NCBI RefSeq assembly: GCF_000332455.1
Contig: NZ_AOGY02000027.1
Coordinates: forward strand, 1-64,000
Direction: 5' to 3'
From: Leptospira vanthielii serovar Holland str. Waz Holland = ATCC 700522
GTDB taxonomy: Bacteria > Spirochaetota > Leptospiria > Leptospirales > Leptospiraceae
Length of the DNA stretch: 64,000 nt
The translations under genes and the position numbers were made by a program. The notes beneath the pieces were generated by a model. It made no database searches. It saw nothing but the letters and a program-made list of their open reading frames with translations, and had not been told where the DNA came from. Positions 17,436 through 25,992 of this stretch are shown piece by piece. Each line of letters opens with the position of its first letter. Positions within the stretch are counted from its first letter, which is position 1.

Positions 17436-19244
17436 ATGGGGTCAAATTTCGGTCTAAAGGACGTGTTTTCCATCCAGGGACCGCGATCGATTTATGTCTA
17501 TTCTCTACTCATTGGACTGCTTTCGGGATTTGGGGCTTATGGATTCAACTGGGCCTTAACCTGGACAGAATCCTTTACCTTTGGTAACCTGATGGGTTAT
17601 GACCCAGGCATTCCTGCGGGCGACTTAAATTTCCATTCCACTGGCTCGGTTGGGCCCATCTCTCCACTTTGGGTAGTTTTTTTACCCGCATTCGGTGGAC
17701 TGCTTGTTGGCATCATCACTAGTTTCTTTTGTTCAGAAGCCCAAGGTGGTGGGACAGATTCACTCATCTACGCATTCCATTTTAATGAAGGAAAAATTCA
17801 GACCAAAGTTCCTTTTTATAAAGCACTCGCCACCATACTTACGTTAGGCTCAGGTGGGTCAGGGGGAAAGGAAGGTCCCACAGCACAAATTGGAGCTGGA
17901 TTTGGTTCTAGTTTGGCTGGGTTTTTAGGTGCTGGAGCTCGGGCGAGAAGGACATTGATGTTAGCGGGAACGGCAGGTGGACTCGGAGCAATATTTCGTG
18001 CTCCCCTGGGTGGTGCCATCACCGCAGTCGAAATGGTATACCAAGAAGACATCGAAAGTGATTCTCTTGTTCCTTGTATTCTTTCTTCTGTGACGGCCTA
18101 TCTTACTTACACGAGCATTGCGGGGAGTGGTTCTATTTTTTCCGTACAAGTATACAGTTTGAATGACTACAGACATATCCCATTATACATAGTCCTCGGG
18201 CTTCTTTGTTATGTTGTGGGATATTTTTTTGTGAAAGTTTATCATCTAGTACAAGATATATTTTCCAAACTTCCCTTGCCAAACTTTCTAAAACCAGCAT
18301 TTGGTGGACTACTTGTCGGTTGTATTGCCTTGTTATTTCCTGAAGTTTTAGGTTCTGGTTTTGGACTGATCCAAAGAATGATCAATGGTGAAGTTTTAGA
18401 ATCCACTAGTTTTGGATTTTCGGGTCCTTTTTTCCTATTGGCTGTAGCACTATTTAAAGTGTTTTCCACTTCACTCACGGTTGGTTCAGGAAGTTCTGGA
18501 GGATTACTCGGACCGTCCTTTGCCATCGGTGGCATGTTAGGTGCCTTTGTGGGTTCTATGGCACAAGTTTTGTTTCCAGAATTAAATATCATTATCTTTC
18601 CCTTTCTCTTGGTAGGTATGGGTTCTTTTTTTGCGGGTGTGGCCAGGGCCCCCATTGCAGGAATGATTATGGTTTGCGATATGATTGGAAGTTATGAACT
18701 TCTGCCACCGCTGATGATTGTCTCAGTCATTGCTGTAGTATTGTCGCACCGAACCTCTATCTATCGGAACCAAATCAAAAATAGATTTTTATCTCCTTCC
18801 CATCATTGGGATATGAACCAAGACATAATGGACCGAATTCGTATCACGGACCATTTTTCTGAATTTCGTAAGTATGCTATGGTCTCAGAACATCTTTCCC
18901 TTACGCAGTTACAATCCAACGCGCCAGGCATCCAAGCCAGTGATTTTATACTGCTGGGAACGGGGGATGAGTATAAGGGCATTGTTTCTTTGCGAAAAAA
19001 TAGAATCCTTCCAGAATTTGAAGCAGATTTGAAAAATCTCATTACTTGCGGAGAAATTGTACAAGATGTCCCTTCTGTTTGCACAAATGACACTTTAGGT
19101 AAGGCCCTTCGCATTCTTTTAGAATATGATGTCGACAAACTTGCAATTGTTGAAGATGGTAAATGTTTGGGTTATTTGAGATACATTGATCTATTCAATG
19201 CATATCAAAATGAAGTGAAAAATAAGCAGCGTAAGTCAGCATGA
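17436..19244 (+). CDS. CLC-family anion transporter with C-terminal CBS region
   Basis: The 602-residue protein has about ten hydrophobic helices and the CLC signatures GSGGSGGKEGPTAQIG (gating Glu at about 150) and GSGSSGGLLGPSFAIGG (about 352), then GVARAPIAG. A cytoplasmic region of about 130 residues follows that resembles a CBS pair. The first CLC motif, normally GSGIP, reads GGGTD here (AQGGGTDSLIYAF), a variant that alters the anion-binding loop. It is probably a proton-coupled chloride or other anion exchanger. The start is uncertain: ATG 17436 has no clear ribosome site, and GTG 17463 has AAAGG before it. It overlaps the next gene by 4 bp (ATGA) and heads a four-gene unit. Confidence 0.88.
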   Translation: MGSNFGLKDVFSIQGPRSIYVYSLLIGLLSGFGAYGFNWALTWTESFTFGNLMGYDPGIPAGDLNFHSTGSVGPISPLWVVFLPAFGGLLVGIITSFFCSEAQGGGTDSLIYAFHFNEGKIQTKVPFYKALATILTLGSGGSGGKEGPTAQIGAGFGSSLAGFLGAGARARRTLMLAGTAGGLGAIFRAPLGGAITAVEMVYQEDIESDSLVPCILSSVTAYLTYTSIAGSGSIFSVQVYSLNDYRHIPLYIVLGLLCYVVGYFFVKVYHLVQDIFSKLPLPNFLKPAFGGLLVGCIALLFPEVLGSGFGLIQRMINGEVLESTSFGFSGPFFLLAVALFKVFSTSLTVGSGSSGGLLGPSFAIGGMLGAFVGSMAQVLFPELNIIIFPFLLVGMGSFFAGVARAPIAGMIMVCDMIGSYELLPPLMIVSVIAVVLSHRTSIYRNQIKNRFLSPSHHWDMNQDIMDRIRITDHFSEFRKYAMVSEHLSLTQLQSNAPGIQASDFILLGTGDEYKGIVSLRKNRILPEFEADLKNLITCGEIVQDVPSVCTNDTLGKALRILLEYDVDKLAIVEDGKCLGYLRYIDLFNAYQNEVKNKQRKSA

Positions 19245-19831
19245 GAATCGTCGGTCAATTTAGGAAATATCTACAAGCCCCAATGGGACTATTTTTTCGA
19301 TGTTTCCTATACATTCTCGTATTTGGTCAGATTTTTTTATTTCTCAACTGTTTTGGCTCCAAACAAGTTATAGAGAAAAAACCAGATTCGCATATCAAAC
19401 CGATTGTCATTCCTCCCCAATATTTGAAACCAATTGTAGGTCGCGTAGAGTGGGTTGAATTTCCCAATTGGAAACTGAAACTTCGTGCTCGTGTAGATAC
19501 CGGAGCTAAATCCTGTTCCATCCACGCTATCAATATTGAGAGAGTCACTGAAAATGGAGAAGTGTATGTTTTGTTTGATACCTTCGTGGACGAAAAACCA
19601 GTTCGTTTAAAAAGTAAGTTTGTCAAAGAAGCAAAGGTAACCAATACTTCGGGTGTATCTGAAACTAGAATTATCATTAGTGAAGTGATGAAGATGGGAA
19701 AATATAAGGAGGAAGTTATCATTAACCTGAATGATAGAACCAATCTTACCTATCCCATACTTATTGGTCGAAACTATCTAATGGGTAAGTTTTTAGTAGA
19801 TGTTTCGTTGTCGCATGCGTTAGGGGATTAG
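19241..19831 (+). CDS. Retropepsin-like aspartic protease (RimB/ATP-dependent zinc protease family), membrane-anchored
   Basis: The 196-residue protein has one N-terminal hydrophobic helix (about 17-37) ending near a Cys in LNCFGSK, which is a possible lipobox. The Zn_protease/retropepsin-like domain follows, with the active-site Asp in ARVDTGAKSCSIHA (about residue 86) and the closing PILIGRNYLMG strand. Relatives are encoded beside RimK-like ligases and are thought to act on peptide tags or peptide-modified substrates. The start codon overlaps the CLC stop by 4 bp, and the stop is one base before the TTG of the next gene, so expression is tightly coupled. Confidence 0.85.
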   Translation: MRIVGQFRKYLQAPMGLFFRCFLYILVFGQIFLFLNCFGSKQVIEKKPDSHIKPIVIPPQYLKPIVGRVEWVEFPNWKLKLRARVDTGAKSCSIHAINIERVTENGEVYVLFDTFVDEKPVRLKSKFVKEAKVTNTSGVSETRIIISEVMKMGKYKEEVIINLNDRTNLTYPILIGRNYLMGKFLVDVSLSHALGD

Positions 19832-19832
19832 T

Positions 19833-21419
19833 TTGGACCGTAAAACTTTAATCACCGTATCTATACTTATTATTTTGCCTATCGTTTCGATTCTCTATAA
19901 GTTAAAAATTGCTGAACTGTCCTTACTTCCTATGGAGGTAGATGATACTGTTAACTTACAAGTAGTCATCCTTCCAAAAGAAAATGTGGCTGTCTCCGAA
20001 GTGACCTTTCCTATACCGAAACAATTCATCCAATCTCGAGTTCTTAAATCCAATACCAAAATGGAAGATTTAGAATTTCGCCTGCAAAAAAAACAATATG
20101 GGCATTTGGGAATTTGGGAAGGAGAGGACTGGAATTCTTCGATTGGTTACTATGCAAAGATAAAAATCCTGCCATACACACATACCAATCCAGAGCCAGA
20201 AATCGTTACTGAAAATAGAAAACAACCAACCAAAGAGCCATATTATCTTTCTTTGAAGAATTTTTCTCAGGAAGAAATTCGTTTAGCAAAAAAGTTATTT
20301 GAACAAATCCATCCTTACGACAAAGACAATGTTGCCTCCGCCAAACAAATATATTATTTTATTTCAGAGGAAGTTTTAAATACGACCAAAGAGATCTCAC
20401 TCGCAGATACAATACGTTTGAATAATGGAAGTGCCTATACACAGGCCATGTTATTTTCTTTACTCTGCCGTCTGAAGGGAATTCAAGTTAGAACCGTTGC
20501 CGGTTTTGATTTGTCCAAACAAAACACAAAGGACAATAAGGTTAAACTCAGTTTTTGGAACGAGATCCGTATTCATGGAAAATGGTATTTTGTATCTACG
20601 TACAAAAATATATTTGCTCATAACGTAAATGGATATTTGCCTCTTTGGAAATCGGTTGAGGAGAAACGTTCTCTTGGGGAGGAACCGGCTACTTTCCGTT
20701 ATACGGCCTATATCACAAAATCCAATGTAAATCGTTATAATTTCAAAGAGTATAGCGAAGAAGTGGCTTCGAGTAATAGTTTTTTAAGATATTATTCTTT
20801 GTATAGTTTGCCTACACCATTACAGAATTTGTTTCGTTTGGTAATCCTTATTCCAATCGGGGCCTTGGTTTTGTCTGTGGCCAGGAATATGATTGGAATT
20901 CCTACCTTTGGCATTTTTACCCCGATTTTACTTGCTATGTTTTTTTATGAAACGAATCTCCTATTTGGGATTAGTTTTTTTCTTTTAATGATTGGGCTTG
21001 GTTTTTTTGAAAGGTATGCTTTGGACAAATACTATTTACTGGCAGTTCCTAGACTTTCCATCCTACTCACTATCACCGTTATTACGTTAATTTTATTTTC
21101 TGTTTTAAACGAAGAGATTTCTTTTTTTAATCAGATGAGTGTAACTCTTTTTCCGATTGTCATTACCACGATTTTTATTGAACGATTTTCGATTATGATC
21201 ATTGAAGAAGGGGTTATGCATTCCTTTGTGACTTTAGCGGGAACATTACTGATAGCCCTTATCAGTTATATGATATTCTTTTTTGGATCCTTACAAATCC
21301 TCTTTTTTACACATCCAGAACTACTGTTTGTGGTGATTGCCATTCAAATCCTTCTTGGCCAATACAAAGGTTACCGTGTATCGGAGCTTTTTCGGTTTAA
21401 GGAAATATTTAAGTCGTGA
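19833..21419 (+). CDS. Inactive transglutaminase fused to a 7TM domain
   Basis: The 528-residue protein has an N-terminal anchor helix (about 5-25), a periplasmic segment and a transglutaminase-like domain around residues 170-270. The usual catalytic Cys position within the SAYTQAMLFSLLCRLKGIQVR stretch appears to be replaced. About seven transmembrane helices fill 330-520. This matches the Transglut_i_TM/7TM_transglut architecture that recurs with RimK-like ATP-grasp ligases and retropepsin-like proteases. The fold may bind rather than cleave peptides at the outer face. TTG 19833 is the only start near the upstream stop, and the end overlaps the next gene by 4 bp. Confidence 0.85.
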   Translation: MDRKTLITVSILIILPIVSILYKLKIAELSLLPMEVDDTVNLQVVILPKENVAVSEVTFPIPKQFIQSRVLKSNTKMEDLEFRLQKKQYGHLGIWEGEDWNSSIGYYAKIKILPYTHTNPEPEIVTENRKQPTKEPYYLSLKNFSQEEIRLAKKLFEQIHPYDKDNVASAKQIYYFISEEVLNTTKEISLADTIRLNNGSAYTQAMLFSLLCRLKGIQVRTVAGFDLSKQNTKDNKVKLSFWNEIRIHGKWYFVSTYKNIFAHNVNGYLPLWKSVEEKRSLGEEPATFRYTAYITKSNVNRYNFKEYSEEVASSNSFLRYYSLYSLPTPLQNLFRLVILIPIGALVLSVARNMIGIPTFGIFTPILLAMFFYETNLLFGISFFLLMIGLGFFERYALDKYYLLAVPRLSILLTITVITLILFSVLNEEISFFNQMSVTLFPIVITTIFIERFSIMIIEEGVMHSFVTLAGTLLIALISYMIFFFGSLQILFFTHPELLFVVIAIQILLGQYKGYRVSELFRFKEIFKS

Positions 21420-22366
21420 TTTCTCTTTTCAAAAAATTTGAAGAAGAAGGAGTCCTTGGAATCAATCGCCGGATTGGTGAATACATTTTACCTTACAATC
21501 CAAGAGAATACTATCCGTTAGTCGATGATAAATGGAAAACAGCAGAACTCGCAAGGCAATTCCATGTGCCTATGCCCTACCATTATGGAGTTGTAGATAC
21601 TTTTGGTGGGATTCGTAATACTCGGGAACTCATCCAAGGCCGACCGGGTTTTGTTGTGAAACCAGCAAACGGTGGAATGGGAAATGGGATCCTTGTGATA
21701 ACACGCGAGTCGGAAGTTGCCAATGGTTCTATCCAATACCATAAGGCAGATGAGAAAACTCTTTCGGAAAAAGAACTGCAACATCATATCTCAGGAATTT
21801 TATCCGGACTTTATTCTTTAGATGGAAATTCCGATTCTTGTGTTTTACAAGAACGATTGGAATGCCACTCTTTCTTTCGTGAGATATCCTTTCGTGGGAT
21901 TCCAGACATTCGTGTGATTGTATTTTTAGGATATCCAGTGATGGCAATGTTACGTTTGCCTACAAAGGAATCGGGGGGAAGAGCTAACCTCCACCAAGGG
22001 GCACTCGGTGTGGGAGTTGATCTTCACACGGGAGAGCTCACTTACGCGATTTGTAATGATAAAATTATTCAGACTCATCCAGACACAAAACAGGCATTAA
22101 GTGGAAGGATCCTACCTCATTGGGAAACCATTTTAGAAATGGCCTCTCGGTGTTACGATATGTCCGGACTTGGGTATTTGGGTGTGGACATAGTACTCGA
22201 TGAAACAAGAGGGCCACTACTACTCGAAATGAATGCAAGGCCAGGGTTAGGGATACAAATTGCCAATCGGATGGGGTTACGAGATCGTTTGCAATTAGTG
22301 GAGAGGATAATGGATTCGGCAGATGGTCCTAAAGACCGAGTCCACCGAATGTTTCAAGAATTGTAA
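21416..22366 (+). CDS. RimK-like ATP-grasp ligase (alpha-L-glutamate ligase-like)
   Basis: The 316-residue protein has an ATP-grasp fold: FVVKPANGGMGNGILVI (about 78-95) is the nucleotide loop, VLQERLECH the hinge, and GYLGVDIVLDETRGPLLLEMNARPG (about 258-282) supplies the Mg-binding Glu/Asn. Members form amide bonds by acyl phosphate. The nucleophile and acceptor in this subfamily are unknown, although the genetic partners (retropepsin-like protease and inactive transglutaminase with 7TM) suggest a peptide or amino acid product handled at the membrane. It starts at GTG 21416 overlapping the previous stop. It is the last gene of the four-gene run. Confidence 0.85.
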   Translation: MISLFKKFEEEGVLGINRRIGEYILPYNPREYYPLVDDKWKTAELARQFHVPMPYHYGVVDTFGGIRNTRELIQGRPGFVVKPANGGMGNGILVITRESEVANGSIQYHKADEKTLSEKELQHHISGILSGLYSLDGNSDSCVLQERLECHSFFREISFRGIPDIRVIVFLGYPVMAMLRLPTKESGGRANLHQGALGVGVDLHTGELTYAICNDKIIQTHPDTKQALSGRILPHWETILEMASRCYDMSGLGYLGVDIVLDETRGPLLLEMNARPGLGIQIANRMGLRDRLQLVERIMDSADGPKDRVHRMFQEL

Positions 22367-22381
22367 AAAGAAAGTTAAGTT

Positions 22382-22894
22382 TTAAGAGTTTTGTTTTGTT
22401 GTAACAAATACGGTTCTATTGAGAAAAGCCATAGATCCAAAAAGGATTCCTGAATACACTAAGTCTCCCGCAATCGAGTTTTGGAAAAAAGGAATGGCGA
22501 GTGTAAAACAAGTCACAAGGCCAGAAACGTCCAAAGTATACATTCCACTCGTCACCCAAACCGCAAGGTTTGTGAGAATAAAGAACACAACCGATCCGGC
22601 CACGGTAAATCCAAAGGATTTTGTAAGCGAAGATCCAATTTGTTTGCCAAAAAGGACAGCTGCGATCATAAATCCATACACTACTGGCATTAGGTCATGA
22701 AACCCAATGAAAAAATCAGAAACAAACATCGCCAAAATAGGAATCAAAAGAGCAAGTCGTCTGTCTGTCAAATAGGCACCCGAAAACAAAGAAACAGCCA
22801 AAATAGGCGTAAAATTCGGTGGGTGTGGTAGGATACGGCTGATGACAGTAGCGATCACCATGAGGATGGCAACGGAGACACGGGATTGGAACAT
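22382..22894 (-). CDS. DUF6580-type membrane protein, possible transport component
   Basis: The 170-residue protein has about five hydrophobic helices and the segment LPHPPNFTPILAVSLFSGAYL near the N-terminus, characteristic of DUF6580-type proteins. These resemble substrate-binding (S) components of ECF transporters in size and topology, but no partner ATPase is encoded nearby and no substrate can be inferred. It converges with the ATP-grasp gene (15-bp gap) and diverges from mazG across 83 bp. Confidence 0.7.
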   Translation of the reverse strand: MFQSRVSVAILMVIATVISRILPHPPNFTPILAVSLFSGAYLTDRRLALLIPILAMFVSDFFIGFHDLMPVVYGFMIAAVLFGKQIGSSLTKSFGFTVAGSVVFFILTNLAVWVTSGMYTLDVSGLVTCFTLAIPFFQNSIAGDLVYSGILFGSMAFLNRTVFVTTKQNS

Positions 22895-22977
22895 AGGGAT
22901 AGACTCGTAAAGGGGGGGGCCTTTCGCAAGATAAAATTTCCGTTTGCTTCCCGCAAGGTTCGGGAAAAATACAATCA

Positions 22978-23901
22978 GTGAACCCTCCTAATTTTGATTC
23001 TCCTTTGGAAAACCTACTGGCACTTACCGCAGACCTCCGTAGCCCCGGAGGATGCCCTTGGGACAAAGAGCAAACCCACCTTTCTGTCATTCCTCATTTA
23101 CTGGAAGAAACCTACGAAGTGGTGGATACCATTGAACGAGGTGACGACAACCACCTAAAAGAAGAACTCGGGGACTTACTTTTCCAAATCACTTTCCATA
23201 GCCAACTTGCTAAAGAACGCGGTGCTTTTGCGTTTCAGGATGTGGCAAACGATGTGTTCCAAAAATTAGTCTTTCGCCACCCCCACGTTTATGGAAATAC
23301 AGACGGAATCCATTCCGGTGAACAGGTCCTTACCCAATGGGACCAGTTAAAACAAAAAGAAAAAGAATCCAAAGGGAAAATAAATTCCGACAAAAGTATC
23401 CTCGCAGGAATTCCGAAGGCACTCCCCGCCATCCAAAGATCCGAAAAAATTCAAAGCAAAGTCACCAAACAAGGGTTTGATTGGCCCACCGTTGCCGGAG
23501 TTTTTGAAAAGTTTCAGGAAGAAATTAAGGAATTGGATGTGGAATTACAATCCAAAGGATCTTTAAATTCTAAAAAACTAACCTACGATGAAAGGGTGGA
23601 AGATGAGTTAGGTGATCTCTTCTTTTTATTAGTCAATTTATCCCGTAAACTTTCCGTTGATCCTGAAACTTGTTTACGGCGAGCCAATGAAAAGTTTGAA
23701 ACTAGGTTTCGCATCCTAGAAGACTTGGTAACACAAACAGGAAAAACATTGAAGGATCATTCCTTGGAAGAACTGGATGTGTTTTGGGACAAAGCGAAGT
23801 TACATTTAAAAGGAACCTCGGCAAACACGTCTCCGCAAACCCCGAACTCCAAAAACACCGCAACGGAAAACTCCACCACAGACGACAAAGGAAAAATCTA
23901 A
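22978..23901 (+). CDS. mazG: MazG nucleoside triphosphate pyrophosphohydrolase
   Basis: The 307-residue protein has two MazG repeats. The first carries CPWDKEQTH, LLEETYEVVD and EELGDLLFQ (about 22-75), and the second EDELGDLFFLLVNLSRK (about 205-222). It hydrolyses NTPs to NMP plus pyrophosphate and is thought to clean aberrant nucleotides or lower ppGpp. The last 35 residues are a Thr/Asn/Ser-rich tail not typical of the family. The start is GTG 22978 with only weak Shine-Dalgarno support. The next small gene follows after 7 bp. Confidence 0.93.
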   Translation: MNPPNFDSPLENLLALTADLRSPGGCPWDKEQTHLSVIPHLLEETYEVVDTIERGDDNHLKEELGDLLFQITFHSQLAKERGAFAFQDVANDVFQKLVFRHPHVYGNTDGIHSGEQVLTQWDQLKQKEKESKGKINSDKSILAGIPKALPAIQRSEKIQSKVTKQGFDWPTVAGVFEKFQEEIKELDVELQSKGSLNSKKLTYDERVEDELGDLFFLLVNLSRKLSVDPETCLRRANEKFETRFRILEDLVTQTGKTLKDHSLEELDVFWDKAKLHLKGTSANTSPQTPNSKNTATENSTTDDKGKI

Positions 23902-23908
23902 ACTAACG

Positions 23909-24328
23909 ATGCATTCTCTTGATTTAAACGATTTACCATTTTTACAAGAAGAGTCTTTGCGAGTCTTTCGTTGGTTACTTGCCGAATATCCAGAGATGGA
24001 GAAGGCAAAGAGTCCGGCTCAGGAAAAGCTAACAAAACTTACCACAGAACAAACGGAATCTCTCTCATTCCCCATTCGTTGGAATATTGAAAAGAACGGA
24101 CAGATATTAGAATGGGTGGTTTCGGATATGGGGTCCGTTACTCTTCGGTTAGGTGGTTCGGAGGGGAACCGAAGAAACCCGGCTCCTATTTTTTATTTGA
24201 GTCTTAGGAAATCAGATAGGGGTGAGTTTCACTGGACCGATCCAGAAGGAAATCCTGTCCCCTTTCCCGATCCGTCCATTCACAAAGACATCCAAAACCG
24301 AATCCAATTGTATATAGATTCGATTTAA
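23909..24328 (+). CDS. Small cytoplasmic protein of unknown function
   Basis: The 139-residue protein has no signal peptide or membrane helix. The C-terminal half is beta-rich (VSDMGSVTLRLGG, IFYLSLRKSDRGEF) and ends in a short helix. No family was recognised. It sits 7 bp after mazG, probably in the same transcript. Its stop (TAA 24326-24328) overlaps the lpxD stop on the other strand: the TTAA there ends both genes. Confidence 0.6.
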   Translation: MHSLDLNDLPFLQEESLRVFRWLLAEYPEMEKAKSPAQEKLTKLTTEQTESLSFPIRWNIEKNGQILEWVVSDMGSVTLRLGGSEGNRRNPAPIFYLSLRKSDRGEFHWTDPEGNPVPFPDPSIHKDIQNRIQLYIDSI

Positions 24329-25383
24329 GTTTCCTTAGTTTCGATCCCTACTTTTTTTTCAATGTTTTCAATTCGTTTGAGCCATTTGTTTAGGTTCACA
24401 ATGTTTTTGATATTCACACGATACTTTTGAAACTCTGGGAAGGTAAGCCCCAAATCCCATCCCACATAAACATCTTTTGTTTTGGGAGAAGTGCGCAGGC
24501 TTGATCCACCAGCAATGATGGTTCCTTCGATCAATGTGATATGGTCACTAATGGCACAAGCACCACCGATGATTACGTGGTTTCCAAGAGTGACACTTCC
24601 AGCAAGACCAGATTGGCCTGCAATGATGACATGGTCTCCCACCTTACAGTTGTGAGCAATATGAACCATATTATCAAATTTACATCCATTCCCAATGGTT
24701 GTATCAGTAAGAGCCCCGCGGTCAATGGTACAGTTACTTCCTACTTCAACATCGTCACCAATGACAACCCGACCCACTTGCGGGATTTTGTTGTGTTTTC
24801 CTTCAGCAAATACAAATCCAAACCCATCGCCACCGAAACTAGAATTCCCGAATACGATGAAACGTTTGCCAACAATGGTATCATCAAAGAACACACAGTT
24901 TTTTCCAATCCTTGAACCATCACCAATATGAACTCGGTCGCCAATTTTCACTCCATCTTCAATGATGCAGTCTTTTCCAACGGTAGAATCTTTGCCGATG
25001 GTTACAAAATGTCCGATGTCTGTGTTGGATCCAACTTTCGCTGTGGGATCGATGACAATATGTGTGCTATGTTTTCCTGTGGGTTGTTTCTCAGGAAAGA
25101 AGTGGCGAATGATTTTCGCTGTCGCTAGTTCTACTTTAGGAACTATGATTAAAGCTTTTTCTGTGAGTGAGTCTACAACATCTGAAGATACAACGAGTAT
25201 GGGAGCTTTAGAAGCTTTTGCTTCATTTACAAATGTTTTTGCTGCTACAAAAGAGATTTCATTTGCAGTCGCTAATGAAAGTGAGGTGAGTCCAGTAAAA
25301 GAAACAGAAACGATACTATTTGTATTCTGAAATTTTGCTTCTGGTAGTAGTAACTGGAGAGTAGATAGGTTGATTTGGTTCAT
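24325..25383 (-). CDS. lpxD: UDP-3-O-acylglucosamine N-acyltransferase
   Basis: The 352-residue protein has an N-terminal uridine-binding domain (to about 100) and a long left-handed beta-helix of hexapeptide repeats. The latter holds the catalytic His in HIAHNCKVGDHVIIAGQSG (about 240) and GGDGFGF upstream. LpxD adds the second acyl chain in lipid A synthesis, using acyl-ACP in the cytoplasm. In Leptospira, lipid A carries GlcN3N, so the sugar may be the 3-amino analogue, which would be supplied by unlinked genes. It is not in the usual lpxD-fabZ-lpxA cluster, and this could be one of several LpxD copies. An inverted repeat lies 5 bp before the start. Confidence 0.9.
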   Translation of the reverse strand: MNQINLSTLQLLLPEAKFQNTNSIVSVSFTGLTSLSLATANEISFVAAKTFVNEAKASKAPILVVSSDVVDSLTEKALIIVPKVELATAKIIRHFFPEKQPTGKHSTHIVIDPTAKVGSNTDIGHFVTIGKDSTVGKDCIIEDGVKIGDRVHIGDGSRIGKNCVFFDDTIVGKRFIVFGNSSFGGDGFGFVFAEGKHNKIPQVGRVVIGDDVEVGSNCTIDRGALTDTTIGNGCKFDNMVHIAHNCKVGDHVIIAGQSGLAGSVTLGNHVIIGGACAISDHITLIEGTIIAGGSSLRTSPKTKDVYVGWDLGLTFPEFQKYRVNIKNIVNLNKWLKRIENIEKKVGIETKET

Positions 25384-25387
25384 CTCC

Positions 25388-25419
25388 GATTCCTTATCGA
25401 TGGTTTAAGACAAGGAATC
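25388..25419. repeat. Inverted repeat upstream of lpxD
   Basis: The arms gattcctt (25388-25395) and aaggaatc (25412-25419) are perfect complements with a 16-nt loop, ending 4 nt from the lpxD start. On the minus strand this could fold in the lpxD leader and hide the ribosome site, or serve as an attenuator of read-through from the DoxX gene. Confidence 0.35.
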
Positions 25420-25475
25420 AGAGAGGTCAAAGTTTGGCTAACACTATTAGATAGTATTAGTCATGATTTTACTAA

Positions 25476-25913
25476 TTATCCTTCGATTTTATGTGCGATG
25501 ATATCATCTAAAGAGAACGAACCCGCGCCTTTGATGATTAATGGAAGTGCAATGCCAACAGCAAGGATGTGATATTCGTAACCATAACCATTATTGTTAA
25601 CAAAAAAACCATTTGGTAAGTGTACAAGCACTGCTGCCACAACCATAGTTACAGCTATTCCAAACGCTGCAAGGCGTGTGAAGAGTCCAAGGATAAGACC
25701 AATCGCTCCGAAAAATTCTGCAACGATTGCAAGAATTCCAAAGATGTAAGGGATCCCTAAACTAGAGAAAAAACCCATAGTTCCTTCGAATCCGTATCCA
25801 CCGAAAACTCCGAGAACTTTTTGTGCTCCGTGTGGGAAAATTGCGATGCCAAGTACTACACGAAGGATAGTGAGTGTAATATCTTTGTTTGTTGCTATTA
25901 ATTTGTAAAACAT
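25476..25913 (-). CDS. DoxX-family membrane protein
   Basis: The protein of about 145 residues has four hydrophobic helices and the DoxX signature ILRVVLGIAIFPHGAQKVLG followed by GGYGFEGTMGFF. A second signature is FFGAIGLILGLFTRLAA. DoxX proteins are inner-membrane proteins linked to quinone and thiol-redox stress. ATG 25913 is preferred because AGAGG lies 5 nt upstream. The longer frame from 25946 would run through a palindromic operator. The gene is transcribed towards lpxD, 92 bp downstream. Confidence 0.85.
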   Translation of the reverse strand: MFYKLIATNKDITLTILRVVLGIAIFPHGAQKVLGVFGGYGFEGTMGFFSSLGIPYIFGILAIVAEFFGAIGLILGLFTRLAAFGIAVTMVVAAVLVHLPNGFFVNNNGYGYEYHILAVGIALPLIIKGAGSFSLDDIIAHKIEG

Positions 25914-25930
25914 AGAACCTCTTATTGCTG

Positions 25931-25974
25931 AATAGTTTAATATCAAACTATTTGATGCTAATGGAACCCGTCAA
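25931..25974 (-). promoter_or_regulatory. DoxX promoter with overlapping palindromic operator
   Basis: On the minus strand TTGACG (25969-25974) and AATAGT (25947-25952) form a -35/-10 pair with 16-bp spacing. The perfect palindrome AATAGTTT-n6-AAACTATT (25931-25952) starts in the -10 and runs downstream, exactly where a repressor would block polymerase. The shape suits a dimeric MarR/HxlR-type redox regulator, but the protein is not encoded nearby. Confidence 0.6.
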
Positions 25975-25992
25975 TCCTAATTTTAAAAAAAA

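Noticed and set aside
19327..19743. Antisense frame of 138 residues opposite the retropepsin-like gene
   Set aside because: It mirrors the coding constraints of a well-recognised gene and has no ribosome site or known domain.
22895..22977. Riboswitch between DUF6580 and mazG
   Set aside because: Only 83 bp and no recognisable conserved core of a known riboswitch class.
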